From Adiantum capillus-veneris (taxonomy: Eukaryota; Streptophyta; Polypodiopsida; Polypodiales; Pteridaceae): DNA of 64,000 bases. Location of the stretch: NCBI GenBank assembly GCA_014529385.2, contig CM043959.1, positions 91,865,529 through 91,929,528 of the forward strand. Direction: 5' to 3'. Positions within the stretch are counted from its first letter, which is position 1, and each line of letters starts with the position of its first letter. The position numbers and the translations under genes were made by a program. This document shows positions 21,832 through 31,704 of the stretch, in pieces. The notes under the pieces are model-generated. The model was given only the letters and a program-made list of their open reading frames with translations, had not been told where the DNA came from and ran no database searches.

Positions 21832-23191
21832 AATCTATGCCTTTTTGCTGTGCATAACCCTTTGCAACAAGTCGAGCCTTATGGCGATCAATCTCACCAT
21901 CCGGCTTGCGTTTCAACTTGTAAACCCACTTCGTACCAATGGCCTTGTTGCCAGGAGGCAAATCACATAAAGTCCATGTGTCATTTTCTATAAGTGCATC
22001 ATATTCTGATTGCATGGCAGCCATCCATTTTTCTGAATTTTGTGCTTCATCAAAAGTCAGAGGCTCCTCAACATCATGTAAGCTAGACACGGCCAAAGCA
22101 TAACAATCTGATGCATAGATGCATGGCGAGAGCCTGAACGAGTACAACTAGACAAAGGTGCATCCAATTTACTGTCACGCAAAGTGTGCACCAACCATTT
22201 TGGCATACCTCTAGCCTGCTCATTTTCAGCCCTTTCCTCATCAAGTACATCATGTACATCTGCATCAGTAATAGGCTGATCTAGAACATTTTCAGAAACC
22301 CCCATAGGCTGTACATTTGCCTCATTGGAACTTACATTCGTATTTCCACCACTGAAAAGAGGCAACAAAGTGTCATAAATGTCTTGTGAGCTTACATTAC
22401 TGTCTCTAGTACATGACAGCAAGGGCTGAACAGAATCTTCCACAAATTCTACATCCCGAGAAACCAGAATACGTTTTGTTCGCGGATGATACAACCTGTA
22501 ACCTTTGCTTTCAGCATTATAACCAACAAAAATACATTTGACAGCCTTATCATCCAATTTTTTGCGCTGCACTTGTGGCACCAAAGCATATGCCAAACAA
22601 CCAAAAACACGCATGTGCTCAATAGAAGGCTTTCTATCATGCGATGCTTCATATGGAGTAATAGACTACAAAGCTTTCGTAGGACACCTATTAAGTACAT
22701 AAGTGGCACACATGATGGCCTCAAGCCAAAAAGAATGCGGTAAAGCTTGACTTTTGACCATACATCGTGCGATTTCCGTCAGTGACCTGTTTTTCCTCTC
22801 AGCAACACCATTTTACTGAGGCGTATAAGGCACTGTACATTGGTGTTTTATCCCACGACTAGCCAGAAATGCATTAAATTCATGAGACATATACTCCCCC
22901 CCTCGATCGGAACGGAGGGTGCCTATAGTACATTTCGAGACATTTTCAGCCATAGCCAGAAATTGTTTGAAGCACATAAAAACTTCGGGACTTCGGTTTA
23001 AGCGGAAATAGCCATGCATGCCTGGAGTAATCATCAATGAAAGTCACAAAGTACAGGTAATTGCCCAAGGACGGAGTTTGCATGGGCCCACAAACATCAC
23101 TATGCACAAGCTGCAACCTGCATGTGGCCCGAACTGAACCATCCTTTGGAAACTTAGAACGCAGGTGCTTCAAGAGGCGGCAAAGAAGCAA
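21832..23191 (-). pseudogene. Element A integrase and linker
   Basis: The core starts LQLVHSDVCGPMQTPSLG, FVTFIDDYSRHAW (first Asp), continues with LRSDRGGEYMSHEFNAFL (second Asp) and, after a TAG at YTPQ, NGVAERKNRSLTE (Glu). The C-terminal part MRVFGCLAYALVPQVQRKK, CIFVGYNAESKGYRL follows at 22614-22057. Compared with element C, about 50 bp including the CEGC zinc-finger segment are missing just upstream (near 23164). The linker to RT carries a frameshift. Confidence 0.9.
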
Positions 23192-24776
23192 CCATATCAG
23201 ATTTCTGCAAACGCAGCAAACTGGAAAAATTCAGATGACCAAAATGTGCATGCCAAAGTTTTGCATCTAAAATAGCCCTTGAATCTGCAATAGCATTTGC
23301 AAAAATTTTTCCACACTTGTCATACAAAGTGAGCTTATACATCCCACGGCACAGAAGCCCAGATGCAACAATTTCATCACCAAAACTGAGATCATGAACT
23401 GTACATCTGTCATCCACAAATTTGACTACAAGTCCAAGTCTAGCAAGTGCGGATATAGACAAGAGATTCTTCTTGATCCCAGGTACATAAAGTGCATCAA
23501 CAAGTGTGAAAGAACTGCCATTAGCAGCAGTAAGCACAATCTTTCCAACTCCTTGAACTGGATAAGAGGCATTGTTGGCACAAGTGACTGAATTCCCATG
23601 AGGGACAGACTCGAGAGAGGTAAACAATTCACGATGTGAGGTAATGTGCTTTGTAGCACCACTTTCGAAATACCACACATGTGAATCTGCAGCAACGACT
23701 GACAAGCATGCATCATGGACAACAAGATTGTAAGTGCACTCTGCGCTTAAAGACCATTCTGCATCAGCATCAGCAACACAGTCTCCTTTCACAGAAGTCT
23801 CAACAATGGATGCATTTGTAGTGGAACCAGCATTTGCAGTGGAACCACCCTCTTTCTTCTTAGCCTCTTTGGCCTTCAACTTAGGACACGACTTGATCAA
23901 GTGATCATTGGCTTTACAATAATGGCAACGCATCTTCTTTTTGCCCTTATCACTAGAATTGCCAGACGAAGTACTGCCAGCAGAAGCATTAGGAACATAA
24001 TTTTTGCCACTCGCAGCAGAACCATAAGAAGTGGCTGCATTGCTGTTACCACCCTTTCTTTGAGAAGCAATAAAAGCCCGTTCAACTGCACGCTGCCTAG
24101 TCCTGTCTTTTCCAAAAAGTGACTCTTGCAACAACAATGTGCATAATGCATCAAACTTGACAACTTCAGGATTTCCTTGGGTCATCAGTCTCCAAGTACT
24201 AGCAAAAGTCTGGTATGAATCTGGTAAGGCATCAAGAACAGTCTGCACAAGGGAACTGTCTGAAATGACTTCACCTGCAGAAATAAGTTGCTCATTGATA
24301 TCCTTGACACTAGCAAGGAAAGTGTCCATATCATCTTCCTCATGCATAATCTTCGACTCCAGCTCTTTACTCAGCAAAGCAATTTTAGCCTCATTGCGGC
24401 TTGCATAAAGACCTGCTAAAATATCCCAAGCATGTTTTGCAGATTTTGCTGAACGGATGTGAGAAACAATTGTGCACTTCACAGACAACGTGATGAATGC
24501 ATGAGCTTGCGCATCCTTAACATCCCAACGAGCTTGTTCTGCCGTAGGCAAAACAACTCTAACAGCTGCAATCCTTGCAGCAAGACCTGCAACATCCTCA
24601 ACATCGCCTACATCCTCAGAACCAGGACGTACATCAATGCCCTGCACAATGTTCCAGACACCCTTTGACACAAGAACATGTTGCATCATATAAGCCCACA
24701 TAGGGTAGTTGTCCCCATCCAACCTATCCTCAGCAGCAAACATATTGAACACATCTGTGTTGTTGTTGTCAGCCAT
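23154..24776 (-). pseudogene. Element A gag, zinc knuckle, protease and pre-integrase
   Basis: A long open frame starts MADNNNTDVFNMFAAEDRLD; this Met is the best start because the Copia gag motif LDGDNYPMWAYMM follows. It contains the capsid region (KDINEQLISAGEVISDSS), zinc knuckle CHYCKANDHLIKSC and protease site HVWYFESGATKHITSHREL, in which the catalytic Asp is Glu; element C has Asp. The pre-integrase part has LWHAHFGHLNFSSLLRLQ. The frame ends at a stop after LEAPAF caused by the small deletion described for the integrase. Confidence 0.92.
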
Positions 24777-25074
24777 GGTAAATGCTGCACCTGATTTGAA
24801 AACTGCCCGAAAATAGGAGAAACGGAACAGGAACAACCTGTGCTATATAGCACAAACCGTAGAAGACTATAAGGCACCTGTTATGCAGAAAATGGCACTG
24901 ACAGAAATTCTGCACAAAATGACGAAATAGCCTGTGCAATACTGCCTGTAGTGGAAATGGAGGCCGAAATGAGCCCAAATCAAAATTCTGAGCAGATCGA
25001 GCTCATTGTAATTGGAGAAAGTGAACAGGCGTGTGCTGAAGCAGCTAGCGACTAAGCCCGGGAGGACGTGACCT

Positions 25075-25086
25075 GCTCTGATACCA
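25075..25086 (-). promoter_or_regulatory. Element A primer binding site
   Basis: The minus strand reads TGGTATCAGAGC two bases inside the right LTR, a perfect initiator tRNA-Met complement. Confidence 0.95.
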
Positions 25087-25088
25087 AT

Positions 25089-25315
25089 TGTTGGAATTAG
25101 GGTTGCAGAGAAACACACACAGCTTGGAGAAGACGAAGGAAGCTCAAGGCACACAATAGAGAGTGTGTTACTTAGTGTGCAATGGAAAGATAGATAGCCC
25201 TAGAGTGATGGGCGTATATACAATGCTCGGTTGAAAAAACCTCCTAAAGAGGGAAAAAATGCCCCGGCGGTCCTAGTGTGTTCACACACATCACTACCAC
25301 ATGTATATGGTAACA
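25089..25315 (-). repeat. Element A right LTR (5' LTR)
   Basis: 227 bp, nearly identical by eye to the left LTR, followed by TGAAG (25316-25320). High LTR identity suggests a relatively young insertion. Confidence 0.95.
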
Positions 25316-26411
25316 TGAAGTGGACTCAACGGGAAGAAAGAGACCTTCTTTTGCTTGGCTTTTGTCCAACCGGTTGATCTCTATTGAGGGTTGACATCCA
25401 TGTTTTCCTAACACATTGAGGCCATTGCACCGTGAACCTTCATCCTTCTCTTCCTTGGACACTGTTTAACAATGTGCCCCTGTTCTCCGCAATACATACA
25501 TAAGCCATTAATGCATCACCTTTGATTCTCTTGGGCTGAGAGAGGTTGAAACCGTGCTGAATCAATTTGCATGGGCTCAATGCTTGATTCACGGCCCTGT
25601 TGAGGTGTGTAGTCATCATGTGTCACTTTTGTTTGGGATCGAAATGGTGCCCCAAGATGTCTCTCTTGTCGTCTCTCAAATAGTCGATTATCACATTCTA
25701 TTGCTTGAGAGATGAACTCGCTTAGTGTGTGAACCTTTGGCATAGTCAATAAAAGAGCTTTTATGTCATCCTTTAATCCCCACCGAAATTGGCTAATGAA
25801 ATATTCCCCATGCCAAGTTAAATCACAAGTGAGTTGTCGAAATTCGGATGCATAGACGGATGCAGGTCTTGATCCTTGGTGGAGATTTCTAAGTTTGGTT
25901 TCAGCAACCCTTGCTCTATCAGTATCCCCAAAGGTTGCAGAGAACTCCGGCACAAAAGCTTCAAAGTCATGAAGGAGAGGAGATTCTTTTCAAGTAAGGG
26001 AGCAAACCAAGAGAAAGACGTACCCGAGAGGAGGGTCCCAATAAGGCCTACTTGAGAGGCATCATCTGGATAACGCTCTTGTTGTATTCGAATAAAGAGA
26101 TGCACTTGTTGGAGAAAACCTCTAAACTTTGATCCAGTCCCATCAAATTTTTCAGGCATGCTGACCTTCGGCTCCTTCTTATGTTGTTGAGAATAGCTGG
26201 ATCTTGCAGCTTGTGCTTGATGTGTGCTTGTCTTTTGAAGCTCTTGAATTTGACGTTTAAGATCTTGCAACGCCGGTCCCTGCTTGAAGTTGAGAATTAC
26301 TTTCGCAAAGTTCTTGTAACTGAGCTTGGATGCTTTGCAATGCATTGATGACACCTTCCATCGTCGGCTCCATGATGGCTTGAGAAGATTAAGAGATGGT
26401 AGTCTTGCCAA
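25316..26411 (-). pseudogene. Element B gag with zinc knuckle
   Basis: 26411-25818 and 25953-25516 form a frameshifted Gypsy gag: MPEKFDGTGSKFRGFLQQVH, IQQERYPDDASQVGLIGTLL and SGTSFSWFAPLLEKN in the capsid, then SVYASEFRQLTCDLTWHGEY and FRWGLKDDIKALLLTMPK. Around 25510-25465 a further frame gives CMYCGEQGHIVKQC, a CX2CX4HX4C knuckle. The frame KEGLFLPVEST at the low end is where element A cut it from the protease. The N-terminal region is poorly defined. Confidence 0.88.
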
Positions 26412-26683
26412 ACTGTTATGAGTGCGTATAGAGCTAGAAGAGAGAAAGAGGAGGTGCTCACAATGTACAAGAACTTGAACTTGATGATAAGCTTAATATT
26501 GATTACAAGACTTAATACTATATTAGGAGAGCTAGATACAAGACTTGGATTACATGACTTGAGTACAAGACAAGGCTTGATTGGAAGGACAAGACTTGAA
26601 CATAAGAACTAGAAGAGGGATTTCCTCATAGGAGCCTCACAACTGGTGTTGGCAAGACTGAGGGGCTTGTGGCCCAAGACCCC

Positions 26684-26691
26684 TATTTATG
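26684..26691 (-). promoter_or_regulatory. TATA box of element B LTR promoter
   Basis: The minus strand reads CATAAATAGGGG. It lies 32 bp downstream, in the direction of element transcription, of the heat-shock-element cluster, the usual layout of an inducible plant promoter. Confidence 0.6.
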
Positions 26692-26723
26692 TTAGTGCTT
26701 GAGGAGGGTACTTGAGGAGGTTA

Positions 26724-26780
26724 GAATCTTCTAGAACCTTCTTGTCCCTTTTAGTTATTCTAGAACCTTCTAGATCCTTC
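26724..26780 (-). promoter_or_regulatory. Two heat shock element arrays in element B LTR
   Basis: 26724-26741 is a perfect four-unit array of the form GAAnnTTCnnGAAnnTTC. 26758-26780 is a five-unit array starting TTCnnGAAnnTTC with one mismatch (GAT for GAA). Weaker units continue to about 26806. Such arrays bind trimeric heat shock factors. Their position just upstream of a TATA box in a retrotransposon LTR parallels the known heat-responsive ONSEN Copia element of Arabidopsis, but here the LTR belongs to a Gypsy element. Confidence 0.72.
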
Positions 26781-26834
26781 TTCCACTTTCTAGAGCTTCT
26801 AGATTCTTACGAAATCTCCTCCAAGATCCTAGAA

Positions 26835-26990
26835 TCGTCTAGTGATGATGTGGGCGATGACATAGGTGCTGATGCAGCAGCCGATGACAAAAGTGATGAC
26901 ATCAACGATGATGCAGGCGATATGCAAACAATGAGCGATGATGCAGGCGATGACATCAATGATGATGCAGGTGATGATGTAGGCGATGAT
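26835..26990. repeat. GAT-rich minisatellite at the B/C junction
   Basis: Irregular repeats of GATGATGCAGGCGATGAC type. Read on the plus strand they encode an acidic Asp/Gly/Ala stretch fused in frame to the gag of element C. A similar short motif (GAGGATGTAGGCGATG) occurs in element A gag near 24605-24620, so the array may have grown from gag sequence, but that is inference. Confidence 0.7.
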
Positions 26991-28187
26991 GCAAGCCGCA
27001 ATGAGGCTAAAATTGCTTTGCTGAGTAAAGAGCTGGAGTCGAAGATTATGCATGAGGAAGATGATATGGACACTTTCCTTGCTAGTGTCAAGGATATCAA
27101 TGAGCAACTTATTTCTGCAGGTGAAGTCATTTCAGACAGTTCCCTTGTGCAGACTGTTCTTGATGCCTTACCAGATTCCTACCAGACTTTTGCTAGTACT
27201 TGGAGACTGATGACCCAAGGAAATCCTGAAGTTGTCAAGTTTGATGCATTATGCACATTGTTGTTGCAAGAGTCACTTTCTAGAAAAAACAGGACTAGGC
27301 AGCGTGCAGTTGAACAGGCTTTTATTGCTTCTCAAAGAAAGGGTGGTAACAACAATGCAGCCACTTCTTATGGTTCTGCTGCGAGTGGCAAAAATTATGT
27401 TCCTAATGCTTCTGCTGGCAGTACTTCGTCTGGTAATTCTTGTGATAAGGGAAAAAAGAAGATGTGTTGCCATTATTGTAAAGCCAATGATCACTTGATC
27501 AAGTCGTGTCCTAAGTTGAAGGCCAAAGAGGCTAAGAAGAAAGAGGGTGGTTCCACTGCAAATGCTGGTTCCACTACAAATGCAGCCATTGTTGAGTCTT
27601 CTGTGAAAGGAAACTTGGTTGCTGATGTTGATGCAAAATGGGCTTTTAGCGCAGAGTGCACTTACAATCTTGTTGTCCATGATGCATGCTTGTCAGTTGT
27701 TGCTGCAGATTCACATGTGTGGTATTTCGACAGTGGTGCTACAAAGCACATTACCTCACATCGTGAATTGTTTACCTCTCTCGAGTCTGTCCCTCATGGG
27801 AATTCAGTCACTTGTGCCAACAATGCCTCTTATCCAGTTCAGGGAGTTGGAAAAATTGTCCTTACTGCTGCTAATGGCAGTTCTTTCACACTTGTTGATG
27901 CACTTTATGTACCTGGGATCAAGAAGAAGCTCTTCTCTGTATCCGCACTTGCTAGACTTGGACTTGTAGTCAAATTTGTGGATGGCAGATGTACAGTTCA
28001 TGATCTCAGTTTTGGTGATGAAATTGTTGCATCTGGCCTTTTGTGCCGTGGGCTGTATAAGCTCACTTTGTATGACAAGTGTGGACAAAATTTTGCAAAT
28101 GCTGTTGCAGATTCAAGGGCTATTTCAGATGCAAAACTTTGGCATGCACGTTTTGGTCATCTGAATTTTGCCAGTTTGCTGCGTTTG
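26988..28187 (+). pseudogene. Element C gag, protease and pre-integrase, truncated
   Basis: Begins inside gag (RNEAKIALLSKELESKIMHE) and carries zinc knuckle CHYCKANDHLIKSC and protease DSHVWYFDSGATKHITSHRE with an intact Asp-Ser-Gly. It ends LWHARFGHLNFASLLRL at a TAG where element A has CAG. The reading frame is open leftward into the minisatellite and B LTR, giving a 492-codon chimeric frame from 26712. Whether that chimera is ever translated is unknown. Confidence 0.92.
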
Positions 28188-28190
28188 TAG

Positions 28191-28800
28191 AAATCTGATA
28201 TGGTTGCTTCTTTGCCGCCTCTTGAAGCACCTGTCAAACATGTTTGTGAAGGCTGTATTTTGGGTAAGATGCAGCGTTCTAAGTTTCCAAAGGATGGTTC
28301 AGTTTGGGCCACATGCAGGTTGCAGCTTGTGCATAGTGATGTTTGTGGGCCCATGCAAACTCCGTCCTTGGGCAATTACCTGTACTTCGTGACTTTCATT
28401 GATGATTACTCCAGGCATGCATGGGTATTTACTCCTGTACAGTGACTTATACGCCTCAGCAAAATGGTGTCGCTGAGAGAAAAAACAGGTCATTGACGGA
28501 AATGGCACGATGTATGGTCAAAAGTCAAGCTTTACCGCATTCTTTTTGGCTTGAGGCCATCATGTGTGCCACTTATGTACTTAACAGGTGTCCTACGAAA
28601 GCTTTGCAGTCTATTACTCCATATGAAGCATGGCATGATAGAAAGCCTTCTATTGAGCACATGCGTGTTTTTGGTTGTTTGGCATATGCTTTGGTGCCAC
28701 AAGTGCAGCGCAGAAAATTGGATGATAAGGCTGCCAAATGTATTTTTGTTGGTTATAGTGCTGAACGCAAAGGTTACAGGTTGTATCATCCGCAAACAAA
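28191..28800 (+). pseudogene. Element C integrase with core deletion
   Basis: KSDMVASLPPLEAPVKHVCE and GCILGKMQRSKFPKDGS keep the CxxC segment that element A lost. LVHSDVCGPMQTPSLGNYLY and FIDDYSRHAWVF supply the first Asp. Around 28435 the sequence jumps to YTPQQNGVAERKNRSLTEMA (Glu), so the segment with the second Asp (RSDRGGEY in A) is absent. The C-terminal part CLAYALVPQVQRRKLDD is well kept. Confidence 0.92.
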
Positions 28801-30747
28801 ACGTATTCTGGTTTCTCGGGATGTAGTGTTTGTGGAAGATTCTGTTCAGCCCTTGCTGTCATGTACTAGAGACAGTAATGTAAGCTCACAGGACATTTAT
28901 GACACTTTGTTGCCTCTTTTCAGTGGTGGAAATACGAATGTAACTTCCAAAGAGGCAAATGTACAGCCTATGGGGGTTTCTGAAAATGTTCTAGATCAGC
29001 CTATTACTGATGTAGATGTACATGATGCACTTGATGAGGAAAGGGCTGAAAATGCGCAGGCTAGAGGTATGCCAAAATGGCTAGTGCACACTTTGCGTGA
29101 CAGTAAATTGGATGCACCTTTGTCTAGTCGTACTCGTTTAGGCTCTCGCCATGCATCTTATGCATCAGATTGTTATGCTTTGGCTGTGTCTAGCTTACAT
29201 GATGTTGAGGAGCCTCTGTCTTTTGATGAAGCACAAAATTTAGAAAATTGGATGGCTGCCATGCAATCAAAATATGATGCACTTATAGAAAATGACACAT
29301 GGACTTTATGTGATTTGCCTCCTGGCAACAAGGCCATTGGTACGAAGTGGGTTTACAAGTTGAAACGCAAGCCGGATGGTGAGATCGATCGCCATAAGGC
29401 TCGACTTGTTGCAAAGGGTTATGCACAACAAAAAGGCATAGATTATGAAGAGACTTTTGCTCCCACTTTTCGTATGACTACTGTGCGTTTTCTATGTGCA
29501 TTGGCAGCTCATTTTGGTTGGGATGTACATCAATCAGACATTGTTACTGCTTTCTTGAATGGTGACATATTTGAGGAAGTTTGTGTAATGCAGCCTCACG
29601 GTTTTGTCATAAAAGGACAAGAGGACAAAGTGTGCAAATGTAACAAGGCTTTGTATGGGTTGAAGCAATCTCCTCGTGCTTGGTATGAGAAAGCTAACAC
29701 TCATTTGGTCAAACAAGGCTTTCGTAACAGTCCAACAGAAAGCACATAGTATGTAAAGCGTGAGGGTGATGTATTTCTCATCGTGGTTCTTTATGTTGAT
29801 GATTTGCTGATCACTGGACCAAATGAGAGACATATTGCTGAATTTAAGGCTGATTTGAATGCTACTTTCAAGATGAAAGATTTGGGGCTGTTGCATCATT
29901 ATTTGGGTATACAGTTTAAGCAGTGTGATGGTGGTATTGCCTTGTGTCAGAAAAGTTACATAGAGACATTGCTATGTAAGTTCAGACTTGAGGATTGCAA
30001 ACCTATTGCCACTCCCATGGAAATAGGTTTGAAGTTGAGTCTACATGATGCTGGTGATCCTGCTGATGTCACTCTTTACCAAACTGCTGTTGGCTGCCTC
30101 ATTTATGTATGCAACATGAGGCCGGATATTCAGTTTGCAGTCTCACAGGTCAGCAGATTTATGCATAGCCCAGGTCTAAGCATTGGCAGGCTGTCAAGAG
30201 GATTTTCCGCTACCTTAGTGGCACTTTACATCTTGGCTTGTTTTATCCCAAGGGGGGATCATTGCCGCCAGACTTACATGCTTTTTCGGACTTAGATTGG
30301 GCTGGTTGTTTTGACACGCGAGTGTCCACTAGTGGTTTTTGTTTCATGCTTGGCAGTTCATGTATATCATGGTTGAGCAAGAAGCAACCTACTGTGGCCA
30401 CTTCGAGTTGTGAGGCTGAGTACAGGGCAGTCTTCACAGCTACGGTTGAGTGTGTATGGCTCAGACGCCTTATGGCTGATTTGGGTGTTGGACAGGACAC
30501 TGCCAACACTATCTACACTGACAGTCAGAGCACATTGGCAGTTGCGAGGAACCCAGTTTTTCATGCTCGCACAAAGCACATTGAGGTGCATTACCACTAT
30601 GTCAGGGAGAGGCTCTCAGCAGGAGAGATCAGCTTGGCTTATGTGCCAACATAGGACAACCTTGCAGATATTTTCACAAAGGCATTGTCTCGTGAGAAGC
30701 TTGAAGCTTTCCGCAAAGCTTTGGGCTTACTCCCCTTTGTGGACTGA
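28801..30747 (+). pseudogene. Element C reverse transcriptase and RNase H
   Basis: Linker and RT start (WTLCDLPPGNKAIGTKWVYK, YEETFAPTFRMTTVRFLCAL) are intact, including the six bases around EETF that A altered. A TAG at 29747-29749 follows SPTEST, at exactly the same place as in A. Then VVLYVDDLLITGPNERHIAE with YVDD, a frameshift near 30173 (HSPG/SKHWQ), RNase H (LHAFSDLDWAGC, SSCEAEYRAV, TDSQSTLAVARN), another TAG after LAYVPT, and the end GLLPFVD. Confidence 0.93.
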
Positions 30748-30822
30748 TCCTGTCCTCAGGGCATGGCACTTCCCTTTACTCATGTGCTAGCTCTCGTTCA
30801 CCGCATCACTCCAGGGGGGATT

Positions 30823-31049
30823 TGTTACCATATACATGTGGTAGTGATGTGTGTGAACACACTAGGACCGTCGGGGCATTTTTTCCCTCTTTAGGAGGTT
30901 TTTTCCCCCGTGCATTGAATATACGCCCATCTCTCTAGGGCTATCTATCTTTTCATCGCACACTAAGTAAAACACTCTCTATTGTGTGCCTTGAGCTTCC
31001 TTCGTCTTCTCCAAGCTGTGTGTGTTTCTCTGCAACCCTAATTCCAACA
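30823..31049 (+). repeat. Element C 3' LTR
   Basis: 227 bp, TGTTACCATATAC to AATTCCAACA, the reverse complement counterpart of the A LTRs with several differences. Preceded by the tract CCAGGGGGGATT (30811-30822). Confidence 0.94.
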
Positions 31050-31054
31050 ATAAC

Positions 31055-31628
31055 TTGATTAGAGGTAGCAACATAATCAGTATTCTTAATTCACTAGGCA
31101 TGAACAATACTTTGCAAGAGAGAGAATTAGAGAACTTGACAACACTTGAGGACCGGATTTATGTGGAGCCGATCCCCCTTCCAAAGACTTTTTAATTATA
31201 GCTTCTCCCATAAAGAGAGACTTGGTACAATACAAGCTTTGTGTTCCTTGAGACCTCGATGGTGCAATGAAGATAGAGAGCTTCATGCACCACATTTATG
31301 CCCGTAACTTAATCTAATGAAAGCATTAACTTGTTCCTAGACTCAATCCCAAGACCTCAAACACCTTTGAAGGTGGAGAGAGCTAGCAGGGACTGAGGTT
31401 AGGGAAGAGGAAGAAGAAGTATCTTACAAGAAATAAATAATGTTTTCAATTGTATTACTCTTGTAGCATAGTAGCATAGTAATGGAGATGAAGAAGATGG
31501 CAAGTTGCAATTTGGAGCATGGCTCTTGGTTGGATTTGCATTCCATAGCCAGGAGTTGTTGATGTAGGCTCTCAACTTCTCAAGCTTGGAGAAGGAGACA
31601 GAGTTCTTGCTCAACACACCATGAAAAT

Positions 31629-31704
<76 letters not shown>

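Larger units (their letters stand above)
20228..25315 (-). mobile_element. Element A: Copia retrotransposon with identical-length LTRs
   Basis: The LTRs at 20228-20454 and 25089-25315 are both 227 bp and nearly identical by eye. TGAAG flanks both ends (20223-20227 and 25316-25320). A perfect initiator tRNA-Met primer site and a G-rich purine tract are in place. Domain order on the minus strand is gag, zinc knuckle, protease, integrase, reverse transcriptase, RNase H. Damage includes loss of the integrase CxxC segment, a stop in the integrase core, a frameshift at the RT start and a stop before YVDD. It is inserted in element B. Confidence 0.95.
18111..26830 (-). mobile_element. Element B: Gypsy element, host of Copia A, lacking integrase
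   Basis: A 40-bp LTR remnant at 18111 (TGTTATGAGGGCGTATAG) matches the LTR start at 26414 (TGTTATGAGTGCGTATAG). Between them, on the minus strand, lie gag, zinc knuckle, protease, reverse transcriptase and RNase H. A single deletion has removed integrase and nearly all of the 3' LTR, so that RNase H (ending GLIYY) nearly abuts the LTR remnant. The 5' LTR is present from 26414 to about 26830, but its far end is lost at the junction with element C. Reverse transcriptase motifs ([21 protein letters not shown]) resemble the Tf2/Tcn1-like Gypsy group. Confidence 0.85.
26414..26830 (-). repeat. Element B 5' LTR, outer end truncated
   Basis: Starts TGTTATGAGTGCG on the plus strand, matching the remnant at 18111. 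The promoter elements described separately lie in its outer half. The outer boundary cannot be fixed because a GAT-rich minisatellite and element C follow. A clear tRNA-Met primer site was not found beside it; the minus strand next to the LTR reads TTTGGCAAGACTACC, which I cannot assign. Confidence 0.72.
26988..31049 (+). mobile_element. Element C: 5'-truncated Copia, inverted sister of element A
   Basis: From ATGCAAGCCGCAATGAGG (26987) onward the plus strand follows element A's minus strand closely through gag, protease, integrase, reverse transcriptase, RNase H, polypurine tract and a 227-bp 3' LTR (30823-31049). The 5' LTR, primer site and about 127 gag codons are missing. Integrase has lost about 200 bp of core including the second catalytic Asp. 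Further stops and one frameshift lie downstream. It ends against the right LTR of element E. Confidence 0.94.
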
